Assembly: GCA_000720375.1 (NCBI GenBank)
Contig: JOAA01000003.1
Span: 682,001 to 746,000 of the forward strand
DNA length: 64,000 bases
Reading direction: 5' to 3'
From: Rhodococcus rhodnii
Lineage (GTDB): Bacteria > Actinomycetota > Actinomycetes > Mycobacteriales > Pseudonocardiaceae
The position numbers and the translations under genes were made by a program. This document shows, one piece after another, positions 51,135 through 58,673 of this stretch (positions are counted from its first letter, which is position 1; each line of letters begins with the position of its first letter). Under the pieces are notes generated by a model, which saw only the letters and a program-made list of their open reading frames with translations, did not search any database and was not told the DNA's origin.

Positions 51135-53126
51135 TCAACGATTCCGTAACGGAAGTACCGCTCGGACAAGCGTTCCGTGCTCGGTGGACTGGCAGGAGAA
51201 CTGGCCTGCGATCTCCTGCGCCCGCTGGGCCATGAACTTCAGTCCCATGCCGCGGCTGCCGGCGTCGGTCGGCAGCCCGACACCGTCGTCCTGGATCTCC
51301 AGGACCACGCCGTCACCGTTGATCGACAACGTCACCGATGCCGAGGTCGCCTTGGCGTGCTTGACCACGTTGGTCAGCGCCTCGGCGACGATCCGGTACG
51401 CGGCGACCTCGATGGACTGCGACAACGCCGATACGTCGTCCGGCAGTTGCGTCTCCACCTTCAGCGTCGGCGCCGACAGGAACAGCGCGAGTTCACGAAG
51501 CGCGCCGACCAGTCCCAGCGTTTCCAGCTCCGGCGGTCGTAAGCGGTACGCGACCCGTCGCACGATGCCCAACGCGTCGTGGATCGCAGTCACCGCACGG
51601 TCCATCAGCTCGATGGCCGGCGTGTCATCCGGCAGCTTCGCGCGCACGGCGTCGAGTTGCAGCCTGATGCCCGCGAGCGTCGGTCCGACGTCGTCGTGCA
51701 AGTCGCGCGAGAGCCGTCCCCGTTCTTCTTCGCGCGCGGTGACCAACTGTTCCCGGCTGCGTAGGAGTTCTTCGTCCAACCGAAGCGCGGCAACCACAGG
51801 CGCCACTTGGTCAGCCAACGACGCGAGCGCTTGGGTCAGCATCTCGTCCAGATGCGTGCGGCCCTCGGGCGCCGCGACCAGTAATCTGCCGACGACCGTG
51901 CCGCGATGCCAAAGGACGAATGTCACCGGTTCGGCTTCGTCGTCGACGCATTTGCGGACTTCGGCCAATGTCCGTACGCCATCAGGCGTTTCGAGTTCGA
52001 GCCGGGCGAACCGTAGGTGCAGCGAGTTGACGATCTCCTCGCACACCGCGGCAGGCACTTCGGAGACCTCGATGCGGTCGCGCATCCGTTGTCCCAGAGC
52101 GGTTACGGCTTCGACGATGTCGACACGCCTGCCCCACGCGACCTGCCGGACCCACCTCGTCAGCAGCAATGCGATCGGGAAGATCGCAGCACCAACGATT
52201 CCGGCCTCGAACGGCGAGTCGATCGGTGTGATGAACGACAGGCTCGCGTAGAGCCCGAGGTAGCACGCCAGCAGGGTGACCGTGACGACCAAGCCCACGA
52301 TCGCCCGGCGCACCGCAAGATCCAAGTCGTACAACCGATCCCGCGTCACCGCGACCGCGACCGCGGTCGGTACGAGCGCCGCGGCGACCACTTCGAGAAT
52401 GTGGTCCACCACAATGGGAACAGCCACGAAGTTGCGGAAAACCGCTTGTGCGCCACCGAAAAGCAACACCCAGAACAGCAGCGACAGACGACGCGCCTGC
52501 ACGCCCGTCGACCTGCGCCACCGAACACCCAGACCGATCAACGCGATCACCGACGCGGCGACCAGAATGACCTCGGACGACTCGACCAGGAACGTCGCCA
52601 ACCCTTGCAGCTCAGGCACAGCGGCTGGGTTGTGCACGGTGTACTTGCTGCCGTGCACGCCTTCGGACAGCGTCCCGCCGACGAGGTACGCGACGATCCC
52701 GTACGTCGCGAACCCGACCGCCCACCACCAACGCTTGCTCGGCAGCTTGCCGTCCGGGTAGATCAACGGCAGCAAGGTCGCGATCGCCCAGATCGGCGGC
52801 GACCATCCGGCGTGCTGGATCGCCTCGAAGATCCGGGCGGCCGGATCGTCCGGTGAATCGAACGCGCCGACCAACGCGGTCATCAAGGCCATGAAGCCGT
52901 CCCACGCGGCGATCGTGACCAGTGCCCAGCCGACCAGGTTGCGGGGTTTGCGCCAGGTCACCAGGAAGCCCATGGCGGCGTAGAAGATCGCGATCTCGAC
53001 GTCCAGCGGCATGGCGGCGTAGCCGGAGTAGCCCCAGGCGTCGAGCGCCTCGGTGACGATCGCCGCGGCCACCCCGGTGAGCAGCCCGAACAGTGCCAGG
53101 CCTGCGGCGATGAGCCGGCCGGTCAA
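51135..53126 (-). CDS. Orphan NarL-type membrane histidine kinase
   Basis: About 663 residues if it starts at TTG 53126, which overlaps the RDD stop (TTGA); no better start exists before the first helix. Nine or so membrane helices fill the first 330 residues. They are followed by a GAF-like region (V-P-A-A-V-C-E-E-I-V-N-S-L). Then comes a HisKA_3 helix R-E-E-E-R-G-R-L-S-R-D-L-H-D-D-V-G-P-T-L and an ATPase with I-V-A-E-A-L-T-N-V-V-K-H-A and D-D-G-V-G-L. No response-regulator gene is adjacent. It interrupts the usual DUF4191-RDD-glnA order. Translation is likely coupled to the RDD gene. Confidence 0.85.
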   Translation of the reverse strand: MTGRLIAAGLALFGLLTGVAAAIVTEALDAWGYSGYAAMPLDVEIAIFYAAMGFLVTWRKPRNLVGWALVTIAAWDGFMALMTALVGAFDSPDDPAARIFEAIQHAGWSPPIWAIATLLPLIYPDGKLPSKRWWWAVGFATYGIVAYLVGGTLSEGVHGSKYTVHNPAAVPELQGLATFLVESSEVILVAASVIALIGLGVRWRRSTGVQARRLSLLFWVLLFGGAQAVFRNFVAVPIVVDHILEVVAAALVPTAVAVAVTRDRLYDLDLAVRRAIVGLVVTVTLLACYLGLYASLSFITPIDSPFEAGIVGAAIFPIALLLTRWVRQVAWGRRVDIVEAVTALGQRMRDRIEVSEVPAAVCEEIVNSLHLRFARLELETPDGVRTLAEVRKCVDDEAEPVTFVLWHRGTVVGRLLVAAPEGRTHLDEMLTQALASLADQVAPVVAALRLDEELLRSREQLVTAREEERGRLSRDLHDDVGPTLAGIRLQLDAVRAKLPDDTPAIELMDRAVTAIHDALGIVRRVAYRLRPPELETLGLVGALRELALFLSAPTLKVETQLPDDVSALSQSIEVAAYRIVAEALTNVVKHAKATSASVTLSINGDGVVLEIQDDGVGLPTDAGSRGMGLKFMAQRAQEIAGQFSCQSTEHGTLVRAVLPLRNR

Positions 53127-53596
53127 CGGGTGCGCACGACCACCGTGCCGAAGAGCTTGTCGTGAAGTCCCCTGCGGTCGGCGTCCCAGATCGCGGCAGG
53201 GATGATCAACGCGACCAGGATTGTCCTCGGTATCGCGCGCAGCGGGCCGACCATGGGCTTCTCCCCCAGCCGGGCGACACGGATACCAAGCACCTTCATA
53301 CCGGGCGTGAACCCGAAGAAGGACACAGCGATCACCGTGATCACGAACCACGCGAGCAGGCTCCAGTTCTGGGGCAGCTCAGGCGCGGTGAACAGGCCTG
53401 CGACCAGGCCTGACAGCACGGCGTCGATCAGCAGGGCGAGCGCACGCACGCCTGTCCCGGACACCGAGCCGGGGCCCTCTTGGGGCAGGCCCAGGCGCTC
53501 GCCCGGGTAGCTCTGTGCGGGACGGTCGCCGGCGTCCGCGCCGGGCTCGAGCGCGGCGCGGGGCCCGGACAACCACGATCCGGTCCACCTTGTCAC
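53123..53596 (-). CDS. RDD-family membrane protein
   Basis: A 157-residue product from GTG 53596 (family N-terminus V-T-R-W-T-G-S-W-L-S-G-P); GTG 53620 is an alternative. After a Pro/Gly-rich head come about three membrane helices: G-V-R-A-L-A-L-L-I-D-A-V-L-S-G-L, W-F-V-I-T-V-I-A-V-S-F-F-G-F-T-P-G-M-K-V-L-G-I-R-V, and a C-terminal W-D-A-D-R-R-G-L-H-D-K-L-F-G-T-V-V-V. It has the Arg-Asp...Asp RDD pattern. It is the Rv2219A equivalent, divergent from glnA. RDD proteins have been proposed as transporters; the role here is unknown. Confidence 0.87.
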   Translation of the reverse strand: MTRWTGSWLSGPRAALEPGADAGDRPAQSYPGERLGLPQEGPGSVSGTGVRALALLIDAVLSGLVAGLFTAPELPQNWSLLAWFVITVIAVSFFGFTPGMKVLGIRVARLGEKPMVGPLRAIPRTILVALIIPAAIWDADRRGLHDKLFGTVVVRTR

Positions 53597-53664
53597 CCCA
53601 CCAGAGTAGAACCACGTCACAAGGCGCCGTCCAACGCCTCACATTTCCGCAATTGCGAGGCTCG

Positions 53665-53702
53665 TTAACATCGGCGAAACACACGGGTGACGGTCGGGCA
53701 AC
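53665..53702. promoter_or_regulatory. GlnR-type box upstream of glnA
   Basis: Four 5-bp half-sites lie at an exact 11-bp step: TTAAC (53665), GAAAC (53676), GTGAC (53687), GCAAC (53698). This matches the actinobacterial GlnR a/b-box arrangement (xTnAC-N6-GnAAC, repeated). It ends 72 bp before the glnA start, so nitrogen control of glnA is expected. RDD lies on the other side. Confidence 0.8.
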
Positions 53703-53774
53703 ACCACGCTCATAGCTTCACGACGGAAGTGGGGCGCCCGTCGGCGCCAAGCACTGAGTAAGGAGCCTACGAGC

Positions 53775-55199
53775 GTGTTCAATAGCCCCGACGAGGTCTT
53801 GCGCTTCATCAAGGACGAGCAGGTTCGGTTCGTCGACGTCCGGTTCTGTGACCTGCCGGGCATCATGCAGCACTTCACGGTCCCGGCGGAATCGTTCGAC
53901 GAGTCCGCGTTCGAGGACGGCCTGGCCTTCGACGGGTCCTCGGTCCGGGGCTTCCAGTCGATCCACGAGTCGGACATGCTGCTGCTGCCGGACCCCTACA
54001 CCGCGCGCGTCGACCCGTTCCGGATCGAGAAGACCCTGATCCTGAACTTCTTCGTGCACGACCCCTTCACCCGTGAGCCCTACAGCCGCGACCCGCGCAA
54101 CATCGCACGCAAGGCGGAGCAGTACATCACGGAGTCCGGCATCGCCGACACCGCGTACTTCGGCCCGGAGGCGGAGTTCTACATCTTCGACTCGGTGCGC
54201 TTCGACAACGCCGAGAACGGCTCCTTCCACGAGATCGACTCGGTCGAGGGCTGGTGGAACACCGGCGCGGACGAGGAAGGCGGAAACCGTGGGTACAAGA
54301 CGAAGTTCAAGGGTGGCTACTTCCCGGTGCCGCCGGTCGACCACTTCGCCGACCTGCGTGACCAGATCTCGCTGAACCTGATCAACTCCGGCTTCACGGT
54401 GGAGCGCGCGCACCACGAGGTGGGCACCGCGGGCCAGGCGGAGATCAACTACAAGTTCAACACCCTGCTGCACGCGGCGGACGACCTGCAGCTGTTCAAG
54501 TACATCGTGAAGAACACGGCATGGGCCGCGGGCAAGACCGCGACCTTCATGCCGAAGCCCCTGTACGGCGACAACGGCTCGGGCATGCACGCCCACCAGT
54601 CGCTGTGGAAGGACGGCGAGCCGCTGTTCCACGACGAGTCCGGCTACGCGGGTCTGTCGGACGCGGCGCGTCACTACATCGGTGGAATCCTGCACCACGC
54701 GCCGTCGCTGCTGGCGTTCACGAACCCGACGGTGAACTCGTACCACCGTCTGGTGCCGGGCTTCGAGGCGCCGGTCTCGCTGGTGTACTCGCAGCGCAAC
54801 CGCTCGGCCTGCGTGCGTATCCCGGTGACGGGCAACAACCCGAAGGCCAAGCGCATCGAGTTCCGCTGCCCCGACTCGTCGGGTAACCCGTACCTCGCCT
54901 TCTCGGCGATGGTGATGGCAGGCCTCGACGGCATCAAGAACAAGATCGAGCCGCCGGCCCCGATCGACAAGGACCTCTACGAGCTGCCGCCCGAGGAGGC
55001 CAAGAACGTCAAGCAGGTCCCAGCCGACCTGGGCACGGTGCTCGACACGCTGGAGGCCGACCACGAGTTCCTGCTCGAGGGTGGCGTGTTCACGCCGGAC
55101 GTGATCGAGACCTGGATCGCCTTCAAGCGCGAGAACGAGATCGACCCGCTGCGTCTGCGCCCGCACCCGTACGAGTTCGCCCTGTACTACGACGTCTGA
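53775..55199 (+). CDS. glnA: Glutamine synthetase type I (GlnA1)
   Basis: A 474-residue product from GTG 53775, with AAGGAG nine bases upstream. It catalyses glutamate + ammonia + ATP to glutamine in the cytoplasm as a dodecamer. The D-G-S-S-V-R-G-F start region, E-A-E-F-Y-I-F, the [18 protein letters not shown] catalytic segment and R-N-R-S-A are intact. The adenylylation site is Tyr402 in [11 protein letters not shown], so activity is controlled by GlnE, encoded 4 kb away. A GlnR box precedes it. It matches Rv2220 by position and type. Confidence 0.97.
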   Translation: MFNSPDEVLRFIKDEQVRFVDVRFCDLPGIMQHFTVPAESFDESAFEDGLAFDGSSVRGFQSIHESDMLLLPDPYTARVDPFRIEKTLILNFFVHDPFTREPYSRDPRNIARKAEQYITESGIADTAYFGPEAEFYIFDSVRFDNAENGSFHEIDSVEGWWNTGADEEGGNRGYKTKFKGGYFPVPPVDHFADLRDQISLNLINSGFTVERAHHEVGTAGQAEINYKFNTLLHAADDLQLFKYIVKNTAWAAGKTATFMPKPLYGDNGSGMHAHQSLWKDGEPLFHDESGYAGLSDAARHYIGGILHHAPSLLAFTNPTVNSYHRLVPGFEAPVSLVYSQRNRSACVRIPVTGNNPKAKRIEFRCPDSSGNPYLAFSAMVMAGLDGIKNKIEPPAPIDKDLYELPPEEAKNVKQVPADLGTVLDTLEADHEFLLEGGVFTPDVIETWIAFKRENEIDPLRLRPHPYEFALYYDV

Positions 55200-55263
55200 T
55201 CGACGGTAGTACTCAGCTGGACACCAGGCCGGCGGTCGAGGACATCCTCGGCCGCCGGCCTGA

Positions 55264-55465
55264 TCAGTTTGCGGCGGGGTAGCGGTGGGCTACGTGGGCG
55301 CCGTCGGGGCCTTTCGTTGTCACGATGGGGTAGCCGAGGGCGCGGAGGCAGTCGACGTCGCGGCGGACCGTCCGCGGGCTGAGCGGCCAACACCGTTCCT
55401 GGCCAGTCTCGGCGTGCTTGGAGCAGCGTCAGCAGCGACAAGAGCCTGGCAAGGTTTTTGGCAAA
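55264..55465 (-). pseudogene. Truncated YafY/WYL-type regulator (HTH only, frameshifted)
   Basis: Minus-strand text gives R-L-L-S-L-L-T-L-L-Q-A-R-R-D-W-P-G in one frame, then L-S-P-R-T-V-R-R-D-V-D-C-L-R-A-L-G-Y-P-I in another, ending T-K-G-P-D-G-A-H-V-A-H-R-Y and TGA at 55264-55266. These are the two parts of a DeoR-like HTH_11 domain of helix-turn-helix/WYL regulators. The WYL effector domain is missing, and a frameshift lies inside the HTH. It occupies most of the glnA-DinB gap. Confidence 0.75.
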
Positions 55466-55519
55466 TTTCTCTGTGAGAAGAGGACACACCCTGGCCGCTT
55501 TGGCTGCGAATCTCATCGC

Positions 55520-56065
55520 GTGTCTATTGATGAGAAGACCGAACTTCTAGCTCAGCTTGCCGATGCTCGGGCCGCTCTGCTCAAGACGGCTAGTGGGCTC
55601 AGTGATGAGCAGGCGGGTGCGCGGCCGACTGTCAGTGCGTTGTGTTTGGGTGGGTTGATCAAGCATGCGGCGTCCACTGAGGCTGGGTGGGTTCGCTTCA
55701 TTGCTGGCAATCCGGATCGCCATGACTTGCCTGATGGGGTTACGTGGGCTGACATTGCCGCGGGCACTGCTCGGGAGTTTCCACAGTGGATGGTTGACTA
55801 TCAGAATGACTTTCGCATGCTGTCTGGGGACACCTTGGCCGGCGTTGTCCAGCGGTATGCGGAGGTTGCGCGGACGACTGAGGAGGTCGTTGGTGGGATC
55901 TCCGATCTTTCCACGGCGCAGCCGCTGCCTGAGGCTCCGTGGAATGAGCCGGGGGCCACGCGCAGTGTTCGGCGGGTTTTGATGCAGCTCATTTCCGAGA
56001 CCGCTCAGCATGCTGGGCATGCGGACATCTTGCGTGAATCGATCGATGGGCAGACTTCCACGTGA
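55520..56065 (+). CDS. DinB-family protein (DUF664-like)
   Basis: A 181-residue product from GTG 55520. A four-helix bundle with metal-binding His: G-G-L-I-K-H-A-A-S-T-E, and E-T-A-Q-H-A-G-H-A-D-I-L-R-E at the C-terminus. This is the DUF664/DinB group that includes thiol S-transferases such as bacillithiol and mycothiol transferases. Use of mycothiol is expected for this lineage, but the second substrate is unknown. It overlaps the AlkZ-like gene by four bases (GTGA), so the two are a translationally coupled pair. Its base composition (TGCG- and GTTG-rich, with more T) differs from the strict GC-third neighbours. Confidence 0.85.
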   Translation: MSIDEKTELLAQLADARAALLKTASGLSDEQAGARPTVSALCLGGLIKHAASTEAGWVRFIAGNPDRHDLPDGVTWADIAAGTAREFPQWMVDYQNDFRMLSGDTLAGVVQRYAEVARTTEEVVGGISDLSTAQPLPEAPWNEPGATRSVRRVLMQLISETAQHAGHADILRESIDGQTST

Positions 56066-57120
56066 TGGACTCGCGTTCACTCAACCGCGCGACGCTCGCC
56101 CGGCAGTTGCTGCTTCACCGCGGCGACTTGCCGGCGCGAGACGCCGTCGCCCATCTCTGCGGCTTGCAAGCGCAGGAACCTCAGGAACCTTTCATTGGGC
56201 TCTGGTCGCGTGTTCAAGGGTTCGCGCCGCAAGCTCTCGACGAACTTCTTGAGCAGCGGCGGGTTGTGCGGGTTCATCTCATGCGCCGGACCGTCCACTT
56301 GCTCACGGCTGACGACGTTCTTGCTTGGCGCGCGCGATACGACACGATGCTGCGCCAACGTGTGCTTGGGACGTACCGGCGTGAGCTTGAGGGCGTTGAT
56401 CTCGATGAGCTCAAGGCTGCGGGCTTGAAGGTAATGAGCGACGGCGTGGCTCGTTCGATGCGGGAGCTCGTGGAAGCGCTGGGGTTGGAGCCGGGGTCGC
56501 GGCCGTTGGGTGAAATGCTGATTTCCGCGCTACTTCCCGTCGTTCAGACGCCTCCGCGCGGGTTGTGGCGGGCCAAGGGTGGCGTGCGGAACGTCCTGCT
56601 CTCGAAATGGCTAGGGCGGGAGAGCGATCCACTGGCATCGGATGAGGCGTTGATACGGCGCTATCTCGCGGCCTTCGGGCCTGCGGCAGTGGCTGACATT
56701 CGTGCTTGGTCTGGCCTGGCTGGGTTGCCGAAGGCGGTGGCGGCGATGCGGGATGAGCTCGTGACTTTTCGGGACGAGCGGGGGCGCCAGCTGATCGACC
56801 TTCCGGATGCGCCGCGGCCCGATCCGGAAACACCTGCGCCTGTGCGGTTTCTGCCCGCGTTCGACAACGCGATCCTTGGCTATGACGACCGCAGCAGGAT
56901 CATTGACGACGAGCATCGGGGTCTGTCGGTCGCGGGCGAGCGGGTGGTGTTGGTGGACGGTCGAGTGGCCGCGACCTGGACCGTCAACGCGGGCACGCTC
57001 GCGGTCAGTCCGTTGCGGCGGTTCTCAAAGGCTGACCGTGTCGCCGTTTGTGAGGAGGGACAGGAACTGGCGGCGTTCCTTTCCGATCACGAGAGCGATC
57101 GCGTGCGGATCGACGCGTAG
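56062..57120 (+). CDS. AlkZ-like winged-helix DNA glycosylase family protein
   Basis: A 352-residue product from GTG 56062 or ATG 56065. The HTH_42 (DUF1006) family hallmark Q-x-Q is present in L-C-G-L-Q-A-Q-E-P-Q-E-P-F-I-G-L-W-S-R. The body carries R-T-V-H-L-L-T-A-D-D, D-I-R-A-W-S-G-L, R-F-L-P-A-F-D-N-A-I-L-G-Y-D-D-R-S-R and a final beta-sheet (V-D-G-R-V-A-A-T-W). Characterised AlkZ proteins unhook DNA interstrand crosslinks or remove bulky alkyl adducts. Many, as here, lie outside natural-product clusters. Its pairing with a DinB-like thiol-transferase suggests a joint response to electrophiles (inference). Confidence 0.88.
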   Translation: MMDSRSLNRATLARQLLLHRGDLPARDAVAHLCGLQAQEPQEPFIGLWSRVQGFAPQALDELLEQRRVVRVHLMRRTVHLLTADDVLAWRARYDTMLRQRVLGTYRRELEGVDLDELKAAGLKVMSDGVARSMRELVEALGLEPGSRPLGEMLISALLPVVQTPPRGLWRAKGGVRNVLLSKWLGRESDPLASDEALIRRYLAAFGPAAVADIRAWSGLAGLPKAVAAMRDELVTFRDERGRQLIDLPDAPRPDPETPAPVRFLPAFDNAILGYDDRSRIIDDEHRGLSVAGERVVLVDGRVAATWTVNAGTLAVSPLRRFSKADRVAVCEEGQELAAFLSDHESDRVRIDA

Positions 57121-57425
57121 GTCAGCATCACGAGTGGGATCTGCGTGAGCGTGTAGATCACGTGGAACGAGTAGTGGTGCAGCGTTTGCGCCGGTTCGAA
57201 GGGCAGGACCGGCAACGGCAGAACGCTGATGATCCCGCCGCCGAGGCCGTTCAGCAGCGCCCAGCCGAAGAGCGGCCACGCGGTCCATCGCAGCAGGCCG
57301 ATCAGGGCCAGGTACACCAGCGTCGGGTAGAGCGTCTCGGGGCTCAGCAGGTGCTGGCCTGGCAGGTCCGCCACGTTGTGCAGTACGAAACCCAGCCAGG
57401 ACAGGGCGATCGCCAACGGGAGCAT
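57087..57425 (-). CDS. Small polytopic membrane protein, unknown family
   Basis: A 112-residue product from ATG 57425 with about four helices (L-P-L-A-I-A-L-S-W-L-G-F-V-L-H, Y-P-T-L-V-Y-L-A-L-I-G-L-L-R-W, G-W-A-L-L-N-G-L-G-G-G-I-I-S-V, H-V-I-Y-T-L-T-Q-I-P-L-V-M-L). Hydrophobic loops include H-N-V-A-D-L-P-G-Q-H. It is divergent from the MarR gene across a 52-bp region that holds an operator, so it is the likely target of that regulator. It overlaps the 3' end of the AlkZ-like gene by 34 bp. Efflux or envelope roles are possible, but the function is unknown. Confidence 0.75.
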   Translation of the reverse strand: MLPLAIALSWLGFVLHNVADLPGQHLLSPETLYPTLVYLALIGLLRWTAWPLFGWALLNGLGGGIISVLPLPVLPFEPAQTLHHYSFHVIYTLTQIPLVMLTYASIRTRSLS

Positions 57426-57442
57426 GCTGCTAGAATTCCTTT

Positions 57443-57467
57443 AAATCATCTAATAGTCAAATGATTT
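57443..57467. promoter_or_regulatory. Putative MarR operator
   Basis: AAATCAT (57443-57449) and ATGATTT (57461-57467) are perfect 7-bp arms 11 bp apart in a strikingly A/T-rich patch between the divergent membrane-protein and MarR genes. MarR proteins bind such sites in shared promoters; autoregulation is inferred. Confidence 0.72.
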
Positions 57468-57477
57468 GAAGGATCTC

Positions 57478-57906
57478 ATGGAACTGGCGAGCCAGTTGGC
57501 TGGGGAGCTGTTCGAGCTGTCCATGGCCGTGGATCGGGTGGGCAACGCCGCCGCCGCGCGGATCGGCATCAACCAGACCGACCTCATCTGCCTGACTTTG
57601 CTCAGCAGGCGGGGGCCGATGAGCTCCGGGGAGGTCGCCGCCGAGCTCGGGCTGACCAATGCCGCGATCAGCGCGATGGCCGCGCGCCTTGAGAAACATG
57701 GCTATGTGACAAGGGAAATCGATCCCGCGGACCGGCGACGGGTGCTGCTCCGCGTCGAAGAGGAAGGGGCCGAGCGGGCGTTTGCCCTGTTCGATGACGT
57801 CTACCAGTCGATGGTCGAACTCTTCGGCGAGTACCAGGAACGCGACCTGCAAACGCTCGCCGAGATCCTGCCCCGGTTCCGTGCCATCCTCGCCGGCTGG
57901 ACCTGA
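57478..57906 (+). CDS. MarR-family transcriptional regulator
   Basis: A 142-residue product from ATG 57478, with GAAGGA four bases upstream (the frame also has TTG 57466, which lies in the operator). The winged helix is M-S-S-G-E-V-A-A-E-L-G-L-T-N-A-A-I-S-A-M-A-A-R-L-E-K-H-G-Y-V-T-R-E-I-D-P-A-D-R-R-R-V, flanked by the dimerisation helices. It has no conserved regulatory Cys. It is divergent from the small membrane protein gene, the usual arrangement for a MarR and its target. Confidence 0.9.
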   Translation: MELASQLAGELFELSMAVDRVGNAAAARIGINQTDLICLTLLSRRGPMSSGEVAAELGLTNAAISAMAARLEKHGYVTREIDPADRRRVLLRVEEEGAERAFALFDDVYQSMVELFGEYQERDLQTLAEILPRFRAILAGWT

Positions 57907-57944
57907 CCAAGATTTCTGCCGAACCGCTGAACCGCGGCCGACGG

Positions 57945-58673
57945 GTGCTCGTATGGAGTAACGAAAGGGTCACAAGAACGTGGCCCGGCCCAGGATTTAC
58001 CCCGACTCGTCCTGGGCCGGGACCATCGGACTCGCCGGTCGGCCTCCTCACCGACGCGCGCAGCACTCGGTCGGCCGGCGAGCCTTTCACCCCGGATCGA
58101 AGTCACCGGGAACCTCTCCACCGCGAGCGGTGTAGAAGAGGTGTCATCACAGATGAGGAAGCCATAGCCCTGGCGAGGGCAGGTGACCTGGACGCCTACG
58201 GCACCCTGGTCGCCCGGTACACCGCGCTCGCGCACCGGACGGCTTACCTCCTCGGCGCAGGTCCTGACACCAGCGATGTGGTGCAGGAGGCGTTCGTGAA
58301 AGCGTTCAAAGCGCTGTCCCGGTTCCGGGAAGGCGCGCAGTTCCGGCCGTGGCTGCTGAGCATCGTGGCCAACGAGACCAAGAACCTGCATCGGGCGACG
58401 AAGCGGCGCAACCTGCTTGAGCTGCGGGTGGCCGACGACCCGGTCGACCACCGCGACCCGGCGGCGCTCGCGGTCCGCGACGCGGCCAAGACGGATCTGC
58501 TCAACGCCTTGAAAACGTTGCCGGAGAAGGACAGAGCCGTCGTGACCTGCCGGTACCTGCTCGACCTCAGCGAGGCGGAGACCGCGCAAACGCTTGGCCT
58601 GGCCAAGGGAACCGTCAAGTCCCGGCTGTCCAGGGCCCTGGCGAAGCTACGGGAGGCGGTGAGCCATGACTGA
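57945..58673 (+). CDS. ECF-type sigma-70 factor
   Basis: Sigma region 2 is A-I-A-L-A-R-A-G-D-L-D-A-Y-G-T-L-V-A-R-Y ... D-V-V-Q-E-A-F-V-K-A-F. Region 4 is L-P-E-K-D-R-A-V-V-T-C-R-Y-L-L-D-L-S-E-A-E-T-A-Q-T-L-G-L-A-K-G-T-V-K-S-R-L. The only canonical in-frame start is GTG 57945, which would add 66 residues of Pro/Arg-rich text unlike coding sequence. The natural start should be near 58143, where GTC and then ATC stand after GAGG. A GGGAACC/GGTGTAG promoter directly upstream would also put the transcript start beyond 57945. The gene overlaps the anti-sigma-like gene by eight bases. Confidence 0.85.
   Translation: MLVWSNERVTRTWPGPGFTPTRPGPGPSDSPVGLLTDARSTRSAGEPFTPDRSHREPLHRERCRRGVITDEEAIALARAGDLDAYGTLVARYTALAHRTAYLLGAGPDTSDVVQEAFVKAFKALSRFREGAQFRPWLLSIVANETKNLHRATKRRNLLELRVADDPVDHRDPAALAVRDAAKTDLLNALKTLPEKDRAVVTCRYLLDLSEAETAQTLGLAKGTVKSRLSRALAKLREAVSHD
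58108..58135 (+). promoter_or_regulatory. ECF-type promoter of the sigma operon
   Basis: A -35-like GGGAACC (58108-58114) and -10-like GGTGTAG lie about 15 bp apart, just before the expected start of the sigma gene. GGAAC plus GT-rich -10 is the ECF promoter pattern, so autoregulation is likely. The exact sigma specificity is inferred. Confidence 0.55.
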
